Origin: Bombyx mori
Taxonomy: Eukaryota; Arthropoda; Insecta; Lepidoptera; Bombycidae
NCBI RefSeq assembly: GCF_030269925.1
Contig: NC_085127.1
Coordinates: 6,455,501 to 6,519,500 of the forward strand
DNA: 64,000 nucleotides
Direction: 5' to 3'
Every line of letters begins with the position of its first letter. Within the stretch, counting starts at the first letter, position 1. The notes beneath the pieces were generated by a model that worked only from the letters and a program-made list of their open reading frames with translations, did no database searches and was not told where the DNA came from. A program made the position numbers and the translations under genes. Shown here one piece after another: positions 34,301 through 43,508 of this stretch.

Positions 34301-34507
34301 CTCGTCGCAAAAATAGGAAACGACTTGTCGTTGCCGAGTGTTGTGGCATCGATGCTCGGCAGCGACGAGTCGTGGAAGGCGATGCTCGACTTCTGCGAGT
34401 GCACCATCTCGCAGAAGGAGGCGGCGGGGCGCGTGAGAGACGCACAAGCCCGCCGCCGTCGAGCGGGGGCCAGGGAGGCGGATCTCGCCCTAGCCCTGGC
34501 CCTCTAA
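31325..34507 (+). CDS. R1-clade ORF2: APE endonuclease-reverse transcriptase
   Basis: 1060 codons. The N-terminal endonuclease includes AGDLNAKSVAWGS (D127, N129) and LSDHRYI (S202-D203-H204). The reverse transcriptase includes KDTAPGPDGVHGRVW, AEQYGFREGRSTVDAI, RGVPQGSVLGPLLWN and catalytic Y678-A-D-D681 (ICYADDTLVVA). The C-terminus has C966-x2-C969-x8-H978-x4-C983, the zinc motif typical of R1-clade ORF2. The start ATG overlaps the ORF1 stop as TAATG, so translation probably depends on termination-reinitiation as shown for SART1. The frame is intact and plausibly functional. It nicks target DNA and reverse transcribes element RNA from the nick. Antisense open frames over this region are shadows of its high GC content. 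Confidence 0.93.
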   Translation: MDRTYRFLQGNLNHSARAQDMLSQSMAEWSIDVAVVAEPYFVPPANDCWFGDDGGLAAIVIRRDATIPPLAMVTRGQGFVAVQLEGTVVIGAYFSPNRPTVEFGHFLDGIGAIARRLAPRPVILAGDLNAKSVAWGSPRSDARGRLLERWANVAGLYLVNRGSVATCVRWQGESVVDVTFASPAIARRIRDWRVLEGAETLSDHRYIRFDLSARSAVADVHGDHPRGASRSFPKWALKRLNKELLMEASTVAAWAPMRPHPVEVEDEARWFRDTMRRICDVSMPRISPRPPNRQVYWWSPEIAQLRVECVRARRQCARHRRRRLPRRNDPVAFAVVEAQLYGAFRVAQRALQLAIRRAKDQHMESLLETLDEDPWGRPYHMVRNKMRPWAPPITERLQPQQLRDIVSALFPQEQGGFVAPAMGAPPEYDGDAPAEVPHITGAELRVAVRKMCAKDTAPGPDGVHGRVWALALGALGDRLLRLYNSCLESGRFPSSWRTGRLVLLRKEGRPADTAAGCRPIVLLDEVGKLLERILAARIIQHLIGVGPDLSAEQYGFREGRSTVDAILRVRALSEEAVCGGGVALAVSLDIANAFNTLPWSVIGGALERHGVPLYLRRLVGSYLEDRSVTCTGHDGVVHRFPVVRGVPQGSVLGPLLWNIGYDWVLRGALLPGLSVICYADDTLVVARGGSFAESARLATAGVAHVVGKIRRLGLDVALSKSEAMWFHRPRRVPPVGAHIVVGGVRIGVGVQLKYLGLILDSRWTFRAHFQHLVPRLLGVAGALSRLLPNVGGPDRVTRRLYTGVVRSMALYGAPVWGQSLAVGVAKLLQRPQRTIAVRVIRGYRTISFEAACVLAGTPPWVLEAEALAADYQWRANLRARGVARPSPSVVRARRAQSRRSVLEAWSRRLADPSAGRRTVEAIRPILVDWVNRDRGRLTFRLTQVLTGHGCFGEFLHRIGAEPTAECYHCGCDLDTAEHTLVACPAWEGWRRVLVAKIGNDLSLPSVVASMLGSDESWKAMLDFCECTISQKEAAGRVRDAQARRRRAGAREADLALALAL

Positions 34508-34966
34508 GTGTTTCGGGTCCCCCTCATATGTCGGTCTGGGGCCCGGCGAAGGGGGCCTAAGAAGACGACGTGCAAGCTGCTCTGCACGCGTTTTACGCAA
34601 GAGCATCCGGGTGATGGAAGGCCGGCTATCCTCAACCCACGCTGGTTCTGACCCAGCGGGGTATTCCGTAGGATAGACCATTCTAACCGGCGCCATCTAG
34701 GCGGGCTTCGGATAGCCTGCCGACCGAGAGGGCTGGTGGTCGTGGCGCCGACGACCGCCAGTCCGGCGTCCCGAGGGGGAGGGTGATGGGAGAGATGTGC
34801 TCCGCACTAAACGCTTCACTCTCCTCCCCTTGCCTTTCATGAGTTCTGTCTCATGCGAGGGTTGGACGTTGGTTGTTGAGCGACAGGAGGTTTTAGTCGG
34901 TTCGACTCCGACATGCCCCACCCTCCATCCCCAGTGGAGGGTGGGAGTCCGGCGATTTCCTCCTGA

Positions 34967-34967
<1 letters not shown>
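34508..34967 (+). other. 3' UTR of the R1-clade element
   Basis: Contains a stem-loop, GCTGG/CCAGC, followed by 'ggggtattccg' (34641-34668), that is conserved in the 3' UTR of the second element (63643-63670). The last ~200 nt, from about 34760 to 34967, are shared with the truncated copies at 47439 and 51433. In SART1 the 3' UTR RNA is known to be recognised by the encoded reverse transcriptase. A similar role here is inferred. Confidence 0.75.
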
Positions 34968-35038
<71 letters not shown>

Positions 35039-35042
<4 letters not shown>

Positions 35043-35051
35043 TATTACTCC
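35039..35051 (+). repeat. Target-site duplication, right copy
   Basis: Matches 28119-28131 and directly follows the 72-nt A-run, confirming insertion by target-primed reverse transcription. Confidence 0.95.
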
Positions 35052-35094
35052 GTGCTGATAATGGGAAGCAATTTTATCCGTATCTTTTGCTAAA

Positions 35095-35470
35095 TTGTTT
35101 TCGTATGTCGTATCACTCTTGTCAGAGCGGTCGTGGTCGTCATCCAGCATCATTGTTGTGGGCAGATGTTATGCGCCTCACGTGCAATCGCCACTCCTCC
35201 CGGTTTGTGGTGAGCCTGGTGCACTCATGCAAACAGCCGCTAACTGAAGACTTGATCTGGTCGGTCCATCGCATGGCCACCCTTCCACGCGGTCTGGTGC
35301 CTTCTACTTTGCCTTGAACGACAAGGCGCTCTATGGAGTCATTTCCTCGCCGGGAGACATGTCCCAAAAATTATAGTATGCGTCCGTGCACGAGCGCCGA
35401 AAGACGCTGCTTAATGCCGAGTTCTCGAAGAATGGAGATATTGGTGCGAAGTTCGGTCCATGTTCGGTCC
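35095..35470 (-). mobile_element. RTE-like LINE, C-terminal fragment split by the R1-clade insertion
   Basis: The minus strand encodes MGHVSRRGNDSIERLVVQGK, then RPRGRVAMRWTDQIKS and a short Asp/Ser-rich C-terminus (DDHDRSDKSDT). Upstream coding sequence continues out of frame to about 35470. Only the C-terminal end is present. The R1-clade element inserted just past its stop codon. Confidence 0.75.
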
Positions 35471-36140
35471 GGCTAAATTGTTGTGATATTAAAAACAAAA
35501 GAGTCTTTAAACTACCTAAAAAATATTCAGCGTACAACAGAAATTCTGGTTCAAAAGCCCTAAATCTTGAAAATGAGACATCGCAGAGATAATTTTAAGT
35601 TACGACATAATATCCACGTGCAGGCTTTAGTGGATAAGTGACTCTATTTAACTTTTGCAGTCGCCAAGAGACACATTTAAGAACGTATAAGATCATGCAC
35701 TGCAACGTCTTATACACGTAAGTATAAAAACGCAAGGGATTTCTTTTTGAATAATTTTATTAAAATAAAATAATTATCTTATTATTGGATAATATAATTT
35801 ACATTATAGGTATAAGATAGGTTCATTGGTGCCGGATTCAAGGTCAGCTGGTGTACAATACCACTAAGATTTGGACTTCATCTCAAAGCGTACGTGGCTG
35901 TATTCAAATTGCGTTCATTTAGTAGCAGCTAAGCCGTGAGGGTTTTTATTTACCCGAACGGGGTCCATACATTAAAGATTATATAATGGACAATTAAAGG
36001 AAATAACAATTAAACTGATTACAAAATAGCATTTCTAACTAGAAACCAAACTCGTCTAAGTGTAATAAATGTAATTAATGTATACTATGCATGGAATTAA
36101 ATAAACCTTTATTATTATTATTATTTATATTATTATATAA
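35471..36140. other. Intronic stretch, no gene seen
   Basis: AT-rich intron of dpr. No coding signal and no repeat that I recognise. Confidence 0.45.
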
Positions 36141-36416
36141 TGGCCGTCTGATGTAGTGGTAAGTGACATGGTCACTACACAAGGGGGTCGCGGGTTCGAA
36201 TCCCGCCAAGGGAAGATATTTGTATGATAAATAAATATAAATGTCTTTTCCAGGGTTATGGATGTATATTAAATATGTGTATGTGTATAATAAAAATCTT
36301 ATATTTATTTTCGTTATCTGGTACCTGTAACACAAGTTCTTTACGAACTTATCACGGGACCAGTTAACGTGGCGTGACTGTTAGTAAATATTTATTTATT
36401 TATTTATTATTTGAGC
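36141..36416 (+). mobile_element. tRNA-derived SINE, not Bm1
   Basis: The head has a good pol III box A ('tgatgtagtgg', 36149-36159) and a perfect box B ('ggttcgaatcc', 36193-36203). It is followed by a non-tRNA body containing 'ggtacctgtaacacaagttc' and 'cacgggaccagttaacgtgg', and a TTTA-rich tail. The body recurs reversed at 55856-55985. The tRNA-like part cannot form a standard full tRNA without its 3' half and is followed directly by SINE body, so I do not call a tRNA gene. Confidence 0.8.
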
Positions 36417-37285
36417 GGTAAACATTTTCGAATATGTACATTGAAAAGACACTTGCGGTAAGGATATAATAATTCTCGCTCTTCGTCGTCTACGTAAAGG
36501 TGCAGTTATAAAGTTAAAGCCAACATTAAATTTAAACAATAGCAATCAAACAAATACACTAGAATGTTAGGCGTAAAATAGAGTCTATTAATATGTTTTT
36601 TTAATGTAATTTTTAATTTTTTTTTAATTAAAAAGAACTAGCACCTAACCTTCCTTGAGATTATTATAGAGAATATGAAGACCAAAAATTATCTTTTATT
36701 GTTTAGCTTTATACATATGTATCTTATTGTAAAATACTACGACTTCTTTACAAAAAGGTCCAACTAAAGTAAGAGTTAAAACATGCACCCTGATATTCCT
36801 TTTAAAAAACCGTCATCGACCTTAAGGTATCGAACTTAAAGTCCGAATCACCTTGCGATAACGATTCGATAGTCCTTCCAGTCTAAATTAATTAATGTTT
36901 ACACTTATCTATAGGTGTCAGAATTGGGCACTTACTATAATAAATAAAAAATATTATGTAAGAAGATGAAAATATGTAAACTAAAAATGAGCCTAATTAA
37001 GTGCCGTAGATGGAAAACGAAGCAAACAAACACTGTTCATTATATACTCCAGTGGAATTTGGCTAGACTTCTAGCCTAGAAAGGCTACCTTATAATCCAT
37101 CTTAATAGGCTTCACCTAGTGGACAACATGACCCGGGGTTACGCTGTGAAAAAGGATAGAAGTAGATGAGTGGATGAAAGGAAGTGCTGATCGCTATCTG
37201 GAGGAGGCCCAAGCTTCTATTATATTATATTTTTCTGCTATATATTTATTTATTTAAACTGCTTTTATAATATTAAACACAATTT
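36417..37285. other. Intronic stretch, no gene seen
   Basis: AT-rich. A short segment at 37060-37220 has slightly higher GC and could be a remnant of a LINE-type repeat ('gatgagtggatgaaaggaag'), but it is too weak to assign. Confidence 0.4.
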
Positions 37286-37480
37286 ATGGAATGAGCTCCC
37301 CTCCACGGTGTTTCCCGAGCGCTATGACATGTCCTTCTTCAAACGAGGCTTGTGGAGAGTATTAATCGGTAGGCAGCGGCTTGGCTCTGCCCCTGGCATT
37401 GCTGAAGTCCATGGGCGACGGTAACCACTCACCATCAGGTGGGCCGCGTGGTCGTCTGCCTACAAGGGCAATAAAAAAAA
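37286..37480 (+). mobile_element. CR1-like LINE, 5'-truncated
   Basis: Starts in the codons for WNELPSTVFPERYDMSFFK and continues to 'gggcaataaaaaaaa'. It differs only slightly from the copies at 16306 and 23828, so it is recent. Confidence 0.9.
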
Positions 37481-37918
37481 ATTAGTATGTGCTGGTTTTC
37501 TTTTACAATATTAATTAACGAATGAACAACTTTGATTAAGCTATTATATAACTAAATTCAATTCGATTCAGATTTACAAACAAACAAAGCGATCTATGTA
37601 AAATTGTCTACTCTGTAACAAGTTAATACGGTATATAAAACACGGCACGTAAACGACTTTAGTTGAATAGTTCAAATGGCATAGAATTTACTCAATTGAG
37701 CTACAATACTAAACACTATTCAGTCGATGGCTATAGTTCGAACTCCGGTCCTACGACTTTTAGAAAAACGGCGACCACAAACAAACTTTCTTTACAAATA
37801 ATTCCACAAATATTATTGTTCCAAACTAAATGTAAATTAAGTAATTTTTATTTCTATGGAAGTCAAACACCAATATGGCTGATGGAAGTGACTTACTGAC
37901 ATTCACAGAAATTATGGA

Positions 37919-38160
37919 TTTTTTTTTATTGTTTAGATGGGTGGACGAGCTCACAGCCCACCGGGTGTTAAGTGGTTACCGGAGCCCATGGACATCTACA
38001 ACGTAAATGCGCCACCCACCTTGAGATATAAATTCTAAGGTCTCAGTATTACAACGGCTGCCCACTCTTCAAACCAAAACGCATTACGGGTTTCACGCCA
38101 GAAATAAGCGGGGTGGTGGTACCTACCCGTCCGGACTCACAAGAGGTCCTACCACCAGTA
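37919..38160 (-). mobile_element. Bm1 SINE, head missing
   Basis: T-run, 'gatgggtggacgagctcac', 'aagaggtcctaccaccagta'. A few small deletions occur near 38047-38065. Confidence 0.92.
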
Positions 38161-38375
38161 AAAAGCCAAGCATAGCCAAGGCAAGGCATAGACAAGCCGC
38201 TGTGCTTTAAAAAGTGTTTTGAAAACCTCGTTCAATGACTGATGTGTCATAGCGTGTAGGACATTAACACCGGGTTGTACATGTCAATTAACATCTCTAG
38301 AACCACGCTATAGATGAATGCAGTCGTAGCTGGTGTGAATGAACTTTGCACCAGCAGCGAACGGTTTGGCTATAA
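38161..38375 (-). mobile_element. Old CR1-like LINE fragment
   Basis: Diverged reversed blocks correspond to the C-terminal coding region of the CR1-like element: 'aagccgctgtgc', 'cctcgttcaatgac.gatgtgtcatagcg', then 'tctctagaaccacgct.tagatgaatgcag'. Many substitutions. It directly abuts the Bm1 copy. Confidence 0.55.
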
Positions 38376-38815
38376 AAGGTATTACGAAAACAATTACTCC
38401 ATGTGATACAACTTTGGTAGTTTCCGAAAGAACAAACAACATCATAGGTAATAAATGCTATCGATTGCTTTTATTATTGCCAAAATGTGAAGAAGGATAA
38501 TATGTGGCCTAAGTGATGCGACTATATCAAGGCTCAAACTATGTAGGTTCGTAGCATTATTTGCCATATATTACGTATATAAGTATTGATAACTGGTCTG
38601 AACGTTTAAAGGACTGTATTGCAGCCAATGAAGACCACTTCGAATAAGCTTTTTATACTTTAAATTGTTTTATATTTATGTATTAAACTAACACACTGTA
38701 AAAGTAATGAATGTTATTTGCAATAGATTTTTTTTTTCCTTTGTCTCAGTATTTATGGCAAGACTAGGTACTGTACCTAACATGAGTTTAAGAAGAAATT
38801 CTACGGTAAAGAAAT

Positions 38816-39010
38816 AGCATCTTGTAATGAAACCTCAAAATCACTAAAATTTCGTAATTACTGGTAGGAAGTAAGCTCGGAGAGGTAGGTAGGTAGGTAC
38901 AATCAAGCTCGGCCTCATGTCTCAAGGCAAGAATATTCACGTTATGTTGCCGAATAGCTCTCTATTAAGCACTTTAAACCGTTTGGGTCGTGCGATCGGT
39001 AATAAAAAAA
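38816..39010 (+). mobile_element. Old, diverged Bm1 SINE
   Basis: 'cgtaattactggtaggaagt', an expanded 'taggtaggtaggtac', 'tctcaaggcaagaatattcacgtt' and 'ggtaataaaaaaa' follow the Bm1 order with large losses. Confidence 0.55.
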
Positions 39011-39597
39011 TATGTCTGAATTTTTCGAGGCAAAAATAGCATAACTTAGAATTATTATAGATTGTAAGTTATTGTAACATTTAAGTCATACTGACTTTTT
39101 AGAGTTATGAAATCAGTAACAGCTAACGAAGTTTATTATTGTATGCTTAATGGATTTTATCAACTACTCATAGTGAGCGTGTTATATCTTTTTCAATCAT
39201 ATTCGAAGCTACAGAATACGTGAAGCATTGCAAACATTCCCAGGTTCCACCACGTTAATTACTAAGGCCATTATACGCTTGATATTAAACTTTGCTTGGA
39301 ATGAAATAGACGATTTAGAGACTATATTCAAGTACACAAGCTCTCACAGAACGAATATATTTGAATAATAAACTATGTTGGCATGTCGCTCTAGCTTAAA
39401 TTTATTCTGAGCCTACGGTGTGCAAAGGGGACACTTTCTAAAGTTCAATAACTGTGATTACAGATTTCACGGTAACCGCACTGTTTGCTTAATAGGTCTT
39501 CTCTAAATACTTAATACGTGTTCAAGAGAACTCAAATTTGAATATTATCGTTGAGAGTCCTGAGCGAACGAATTAACAAAATGTATATTTATTTATA

Positions 39598-40018
39598 CTA
39601 GAGGTCCCGCAGTAGTCGAAATTCGACTATAATTAATTGGAATTGTAAGTTTGTAAACTATTATGATTGTATTTTATACTTCTATAATCACAAATTTCGC
39701 CAAGACTACTCTATAAAAAATATTAACAAAGACAAACAATATTTAATCTATTCTCAATTTGACCACAGACGTCAAGAACAAAAGTTTGACAATAAATAGT
39801 ATGCATGCGTGTGTGCGTCAGATACATGGTATGTAGTGTGTATAATGTTTTCTTTATTGATTTAATGTATATTTTATGCATTATTTAAAAAAAAAAATTA
39901 CCATTGTGCACTTCTTCTCTATATTCTCTATAAGTGTGGAAAATTTCATACTCCTCCGTCCGCGCAATTTTCGTAAAAAGGGATACGGAAGTTTTTGCTT
40001 CACGTATTAATATATAGA
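39598..40018 (-). mobile_element. Non-autonomous Helitron, family A, complete
   Basis: Plus-strand CTAG at 39598-39601 (reversed 3' end) next to 'aggtcccgcagtagtcgaa' and the hairpin 'agtcga/tcgact'; the reversed 5' TC is at 40017-40018. Flanked by A and T. Length 421 bp. Very similar to 12500-12905. Confidence 0.87.
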
Positions 40019-40845
40019 TAAATCTTAATATATTAAGTGTTTTAGTTAGTGATAAATTTAATCACGGTTTGTTTTTTATTTATTTTATATTTCAATGCTT
40101 ACGCATATAATATGAGTTTTCGTATGAAATATACCTGAGAAAATACCCCGAAATAAATCTTGTACTTAACTGATGGTAGCACTGAATTATTCACGAGGTA
40201 ATCTTCATGATTCTTAAATGAAGTAGTTCACTTAAAAATCACGAATGAAGTGATATGAAGCAAACTCATTTGCCCGTTTGTCATACAAGTAGATGTACAT
40301 ATCGACGCTTAAGCAACAATGCGTGAACTTTACTAGACTAATTTAAAGTTGAAATACCTGAAAAAAATTATATTTTAACGAATCTAGCTGTGGGATTGAA
40401 ATTATTTTAATAGACCTAGAATATATATTTTTTGCGCATCGGATAATATGGTTATTGCCTATCATTTATGTATAAAGCAGTTGTTGTCGCTTAGTCATGT
40501 TTGCCTTTCAAGCGTCGATATGTATGTGATAGTTGGTAAACTTTTATTCGTATACTTTCTACAAGAATAAACTACCGACACAAGGCGTGGTATCTTTGCT
40601 TATCTTAACGAATATGAGACTCAATAGAACTTGCAAGATGATGCAGACGTATCAATACTAGCCAAGGTTTACTGGGTCGGCCTCTAAATTAAATTTTTGC
40701 TCGTCAATAAAATATGTGTATTGAGAATCAAATCAAATTAGAAGTGTAATTTTAAATTAAAACTGTCCATAAATCTTTTTTTTAATCTTATTTGTCTCTT
40801 ATTTTTAGTCTGTATCTCATATGTTTTGCTGACATTTCTTCATTG
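40019..40845. other. Intronic stretch, no gene seen
   Basis: AT-rich dpr intron without recognisable repeats or coding signal. Confidence 0.5.
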
Positions 40846-41296
40846 TGGCCTAACAGACGCCTAGGGCATTCGTATCGAGCGATGCAACTCTGCCGGTGTT
40901 TGAATCACGCATGCAGGTACTATTTTTTCCTATTGAAATACGTATTTAACAAATAAACACGAATGACTTCCACGGTGAAGGATTACAGGAAGGATTGACA
41001 TCGTATAATAAAGAATAAAACCTGCAAAAATTACTATTTGCATAATTACCGATGGTGGTAAGTCGTGTTGTGAGCCCGCATGGGTAGGTACCACCACCCC
41101 GCTTATTTTTACCGTGAATCAGTAATGCGCTTCGGCTTGAAAGGTGGGGCAGCCGTTGTATTATAGAACTGAGACTTACAACTAACATGTCTCAAGATGG
41201 GTAGTGGCATTAACGTCGTTGACATCAATGGGCTCCGGTAACCGCTTAATATCAGAAGGTCCGTGAGTTTCTCCACCAGCTATCCAAACAATAAAA
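40846..41296 (+). mobile_element. Bm1 SINE with tRNA-derived head, diverged
   Basis: Starts 'tggcctaacagacgcctagg', contains a decayed box B ('ggtgtttgaatcacgcatg') and the whole body, and ends 'caataaaaagaaaaaa'. Full length but mutated in the promoter boxes. Confidence 0.88.
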
Positions 41297-41418
41297 AGAA
41301 AAAAATAACAATATTTTTCGCTCTATAAGTAATTTCTAATCCAAAATATAATGTGCTATTGACAAACTGTGAAGATTGCTTGGTGTCTATTTACAAGATT
41401 ACAAATAAAGTTAAATAC

Positions 41419-41660
41419 TTTTTTTTATTGCTTAGATGGGTGGTCGAGCTCACAGCCCACCTGGTGTTAAGTGGTTACTGGAGCCCATAGACATCTACAA
41501 CGTAGACGTGCCACCCACCTTGAGATACAAGTTGTAAAGTCTCAGTATAGTTACGACGGCTGCCCCACACTTCAAACCGAAACGCATTAGTGCTTCACGG
41601 CAGAAATAGGCAGGGCGGTGGTATCTATCCGCGCGGACTCACAAGTGGTCCTACCACCAG
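41419..41660 (-). mobile_element. Bm1 SINE, head missing, near dpr exon
   Basis: T-run at 41419 and body to 'gtggtcctaccaccag'. It lies 185 bp from the dpr exon at 41846 and is inverted relative to the preceding Bm1, 123 bp away. Confidence 0.92.
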
Positions 41661-41845
41661 TAAAATGACATGATCTTCTAATGTTTTGAGGTCCTATCAA
41701 AATATGTGAGCGCGTGTCTTTCAAACAAAGAGTCTGTCTTTTTGTATTCTAAACGTAAAAAAAAAACTATGAAATAATCTTCAAGAAACAGTTTTTTATC
41801 TACCTAGCTAGCTAAAAAGTGCTCGCGTTTGAGTTAAGAGCTTAC

Positions 41846-41945
41846 CTTGGCGGATCTGGGGCATGTCTAGCGATACATGTCAGATTGATGTCGGACCCGG
41901 CTCGCACAAAGAGTTCTGGTCCCGACAGTATTTCTGCCTTTGATA
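41846..41945 (-). CDS. dpr: dpr4/5-like, exon encoding the first half of Ig2
   Basis: Minus-strand acceptor 'tttttgttacag' and donor 'AAG|GTAAGC'. The 100-bp exon begins with two bases completing a Val codon and ends with two bases of a Ser codon, fitting both neighbours. It encodes SKAEILSGPELFVRAGSD, then INLTCIARHAPDPP. The Cys in LTC is the strand-B partner of the Cys in the YTC motif encoded at 22724-22881. This 'G.ELF...GSDINLTC' segment is diagnostic of the dpr second Ig domain. No open frame of useful length reveals the exon; it was found by reading the splice sites. Confidence 0.93.
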
Positions 41946-42055
41946 CTGTAACAAAAACTTTATATAATGCACATTTAATATACATTTAAATGCTTTTTTT
42001 GAAGAGCGGACGTATTTTAAATTGAAAGTGTGAGTTTGAGACCTTTGAAGTTAAT

Positions 42056-42175
42056 TATTATTCATTTATTTATTTATTTATGTACACACAAAGAAGAAGA
42101 CGTAGTACAGAGTAATAGGAAAATTATGTACAAAGGCACTGCTTATTTCTTTAAGAAATCTCTTCCAGCAGACCT
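42056..42175. repeat. Possible interspersed repeat, unnamed
   Basis: An ATTT-rich start, 'gtacacacaaagaagaag' and 'caaaggcactgcttatttct' resemble a common lepidopteran dispersed sequence. There is no second copy in the window, so support is weak. Confidence 0.3.
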
Positions 42176-42704
42176 GCGAGAGGATTATGAGAATAATAAT
42201 TAAAAGTGATGAGAATGTGTAGAACAGCTAAAATAACAAATACAACATGAAAATTATAGTAATGCTCATACACATGGCAAATATTGTTAAACCTGAAAAC
42301 AAAATATTATAAGTAACACAGTATATACGAAGAGTATAGAACAATGATCATTCGGTTGATTAGAGATAGAATTGTTTGATAGATTGTTGTTAAGATAATT
42401 TCTTTATCGGTAATCGTTGGTTTCTGAAGAATGTATTAATGTTGTGAAGAGTTGGCAGTTATTTTTGTATAACATCAGATATCAGAGGCTTCTAATCGCC
42501 TAATTTATAAGTGTTCTTGTTTTTTTTTTGTTTTCAGAAAGCACGTCATTATCATGATAAAAGACGTGATCCACGTCTTCATTCGTGTCGAATTTTTATG
42601 AATGAAATTCATACCCTTATGCCGTAATAAGGAACGCTTGTGCAGATGTCTATTGTCAACATAAAGTTCAAGTCTTTGAATGGGTGACAGAACTCACATT
42701 GTCG

Positions 42705-42779
42705 TAATTATGGACACTGATAAATATTCAGTACCAGGTGGGCTATTAGCTGCTTCATTCATCAAAGCAATCAAAAAAC
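42705..42779 (+). mobile_element. Bm1 SINE, 3'-end remnant
   Basis: 'ccaggtgggctattagctgc' and 'catcaaagcaatcaaaaaa' match the Bm1 3' end with substitutions. Confidence 0.5.
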
Positions 42780-43033
42780 CGATGTGCTTAGTCACTTTAG
42801 ATGACTATTCATATCCAATTTTTTTTAATTGACATATTGGACGAATTCAGGATCAAACATCTCAAAAAAATTAATTACTTGTTAATTCACGTGTTTACCT
42901 TGACTTTGAAACAAAATATTGAAGTTATGGACGAGATAATGGAAGAAAAGATTCTACATCTACGGATTAGGTAATAACAGATCTAATTACCACTGTAGGA
43001 TCCTCTCATCCGATTTATTTAGATATTTTGAGG

Positions 43034-43275
43034 TTTTTTTTATTGCTTAGACGGGTGGACGAGCTCACGGCCAACTTGGTGGTAAGTGGTTACCGGAGCC
43101 CATAGATATCTACAACGTAAATGCGCCACACACCTTGAGATATAGTTCTAAGGTCTCAGTATAGTCACAACGGCTGCCCCACTCTTCAAACCGAAACGCA
43201 TTACTGCTTCACGGCAGAAATAGGCGGGGCGGCGGTACCTACCCGTGCGGACTCACAAGAGGTACTACCACTAGT
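43034..43275 (-). mobile_element. Bm1 SINE, head missing, 22 bp from a dpr splice donor
   Basis: T-run at 43034 and body to 'agaggtactaccactag'. Its truncated 5' side ends near 43275, while the dpr exon ends at 43298. It lies in the same orientation as dpr. Confidence 0.92.
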
Positions 43276-43297
43276 AAACTATATGAAATATACCTAC

Positions 43298-43508
43298 CGA
43301 CAACTGTGAGCCTAAAAGAAAGGCTTATTTTCGGTTCAGTGGACACTTGACATTCATACGAGCCGGAGTCTCTCGGCTGCGCTGGGGCGACGCGTAAAGT
43401 CCATTCGTCTGACCCGTCCGTGTGTAGGGCCGCGAATCTCGCGTCGCTGCTATACGTGTGCACGCCGACGGTTAGTATGTGCAAATCCCGTTTCCGAATC
43501 CACGACAC
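43298..43508 (-). CDS. dpr: dpr4/5-like, exon encoding the second half of Ig1
   Basis: Minus-strand acceptor 'cgtgggcag' and donor 'TCG|GTAGGT'. The 211-bp exon starts in phase with VSWIRKRDLHILTVGVHTY, continues with SDEWTLRVAPAQPRDSGSYE, then CQVSTEPKISLSFRLTVV, and ends on the first base of a Val codon. WIRKRDLHILT and DSGSYECQVSTEPK are signature segments of dpr Ig1: strand C tryptophan, and the strand F D-x-G-x-Y-x-C. The upstream Cys of Ig1 and the signal peptide are not in this exon. I could not find them in 43.5-57 kb, so the gene extends beyond the window or its next exon is missed. Confidence 0.94.

Larger units (their letters stand above)
28132..35039 (+). mobile_element. Complete R1-clade LINE, SART-like layout
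   Basis: 6.9 kb from the first base after the left duplication to the end of a 72-nt poly-A tail (34968-35039). Order: structured 5' leader, ORF1 (28728-31325), ORF2 (31325-34507) overlapping at TAATG, then a 460-nt 3' UTR. Family-level characters are R1-clade: APE endonuclease, RT with YADD, and terminal CCHC. The GC content is far above the surrounding intron. It is antisense to dpr and inserted in a decayed RTE-like LINE. ORF1 carries one nonsense codon and ORF2 is open. A perfect duplication and a long uninterrupted A-tail indicate a recent insertion. It belongs to the family of the truncated copies at 47439 and 51433. Confidence 0.93.

Noticed and set aside
31393..34447. Many long open frames antisense to or in other frames of ORF2
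   Set aside because: They have no recognisable motifs, and the real frame has a complete set of endonuclease and RT signatures. They are GC-driven shadows.
34968..35039. Poly-lysine or poly-phenylalanine coding in the A/T run
   Set aside because: This is the poly-A tail of the retrotransposon. Its exact length may also be limited by sequencing.
36141..36213. tRNA gene
   Set aside because: Boxes A and B are good, but the sequence continues straight into a SINE body that is repeated at 55856-55985, and no complete cloverleaf was found. The same applies to the heads of the Bm1 copies.
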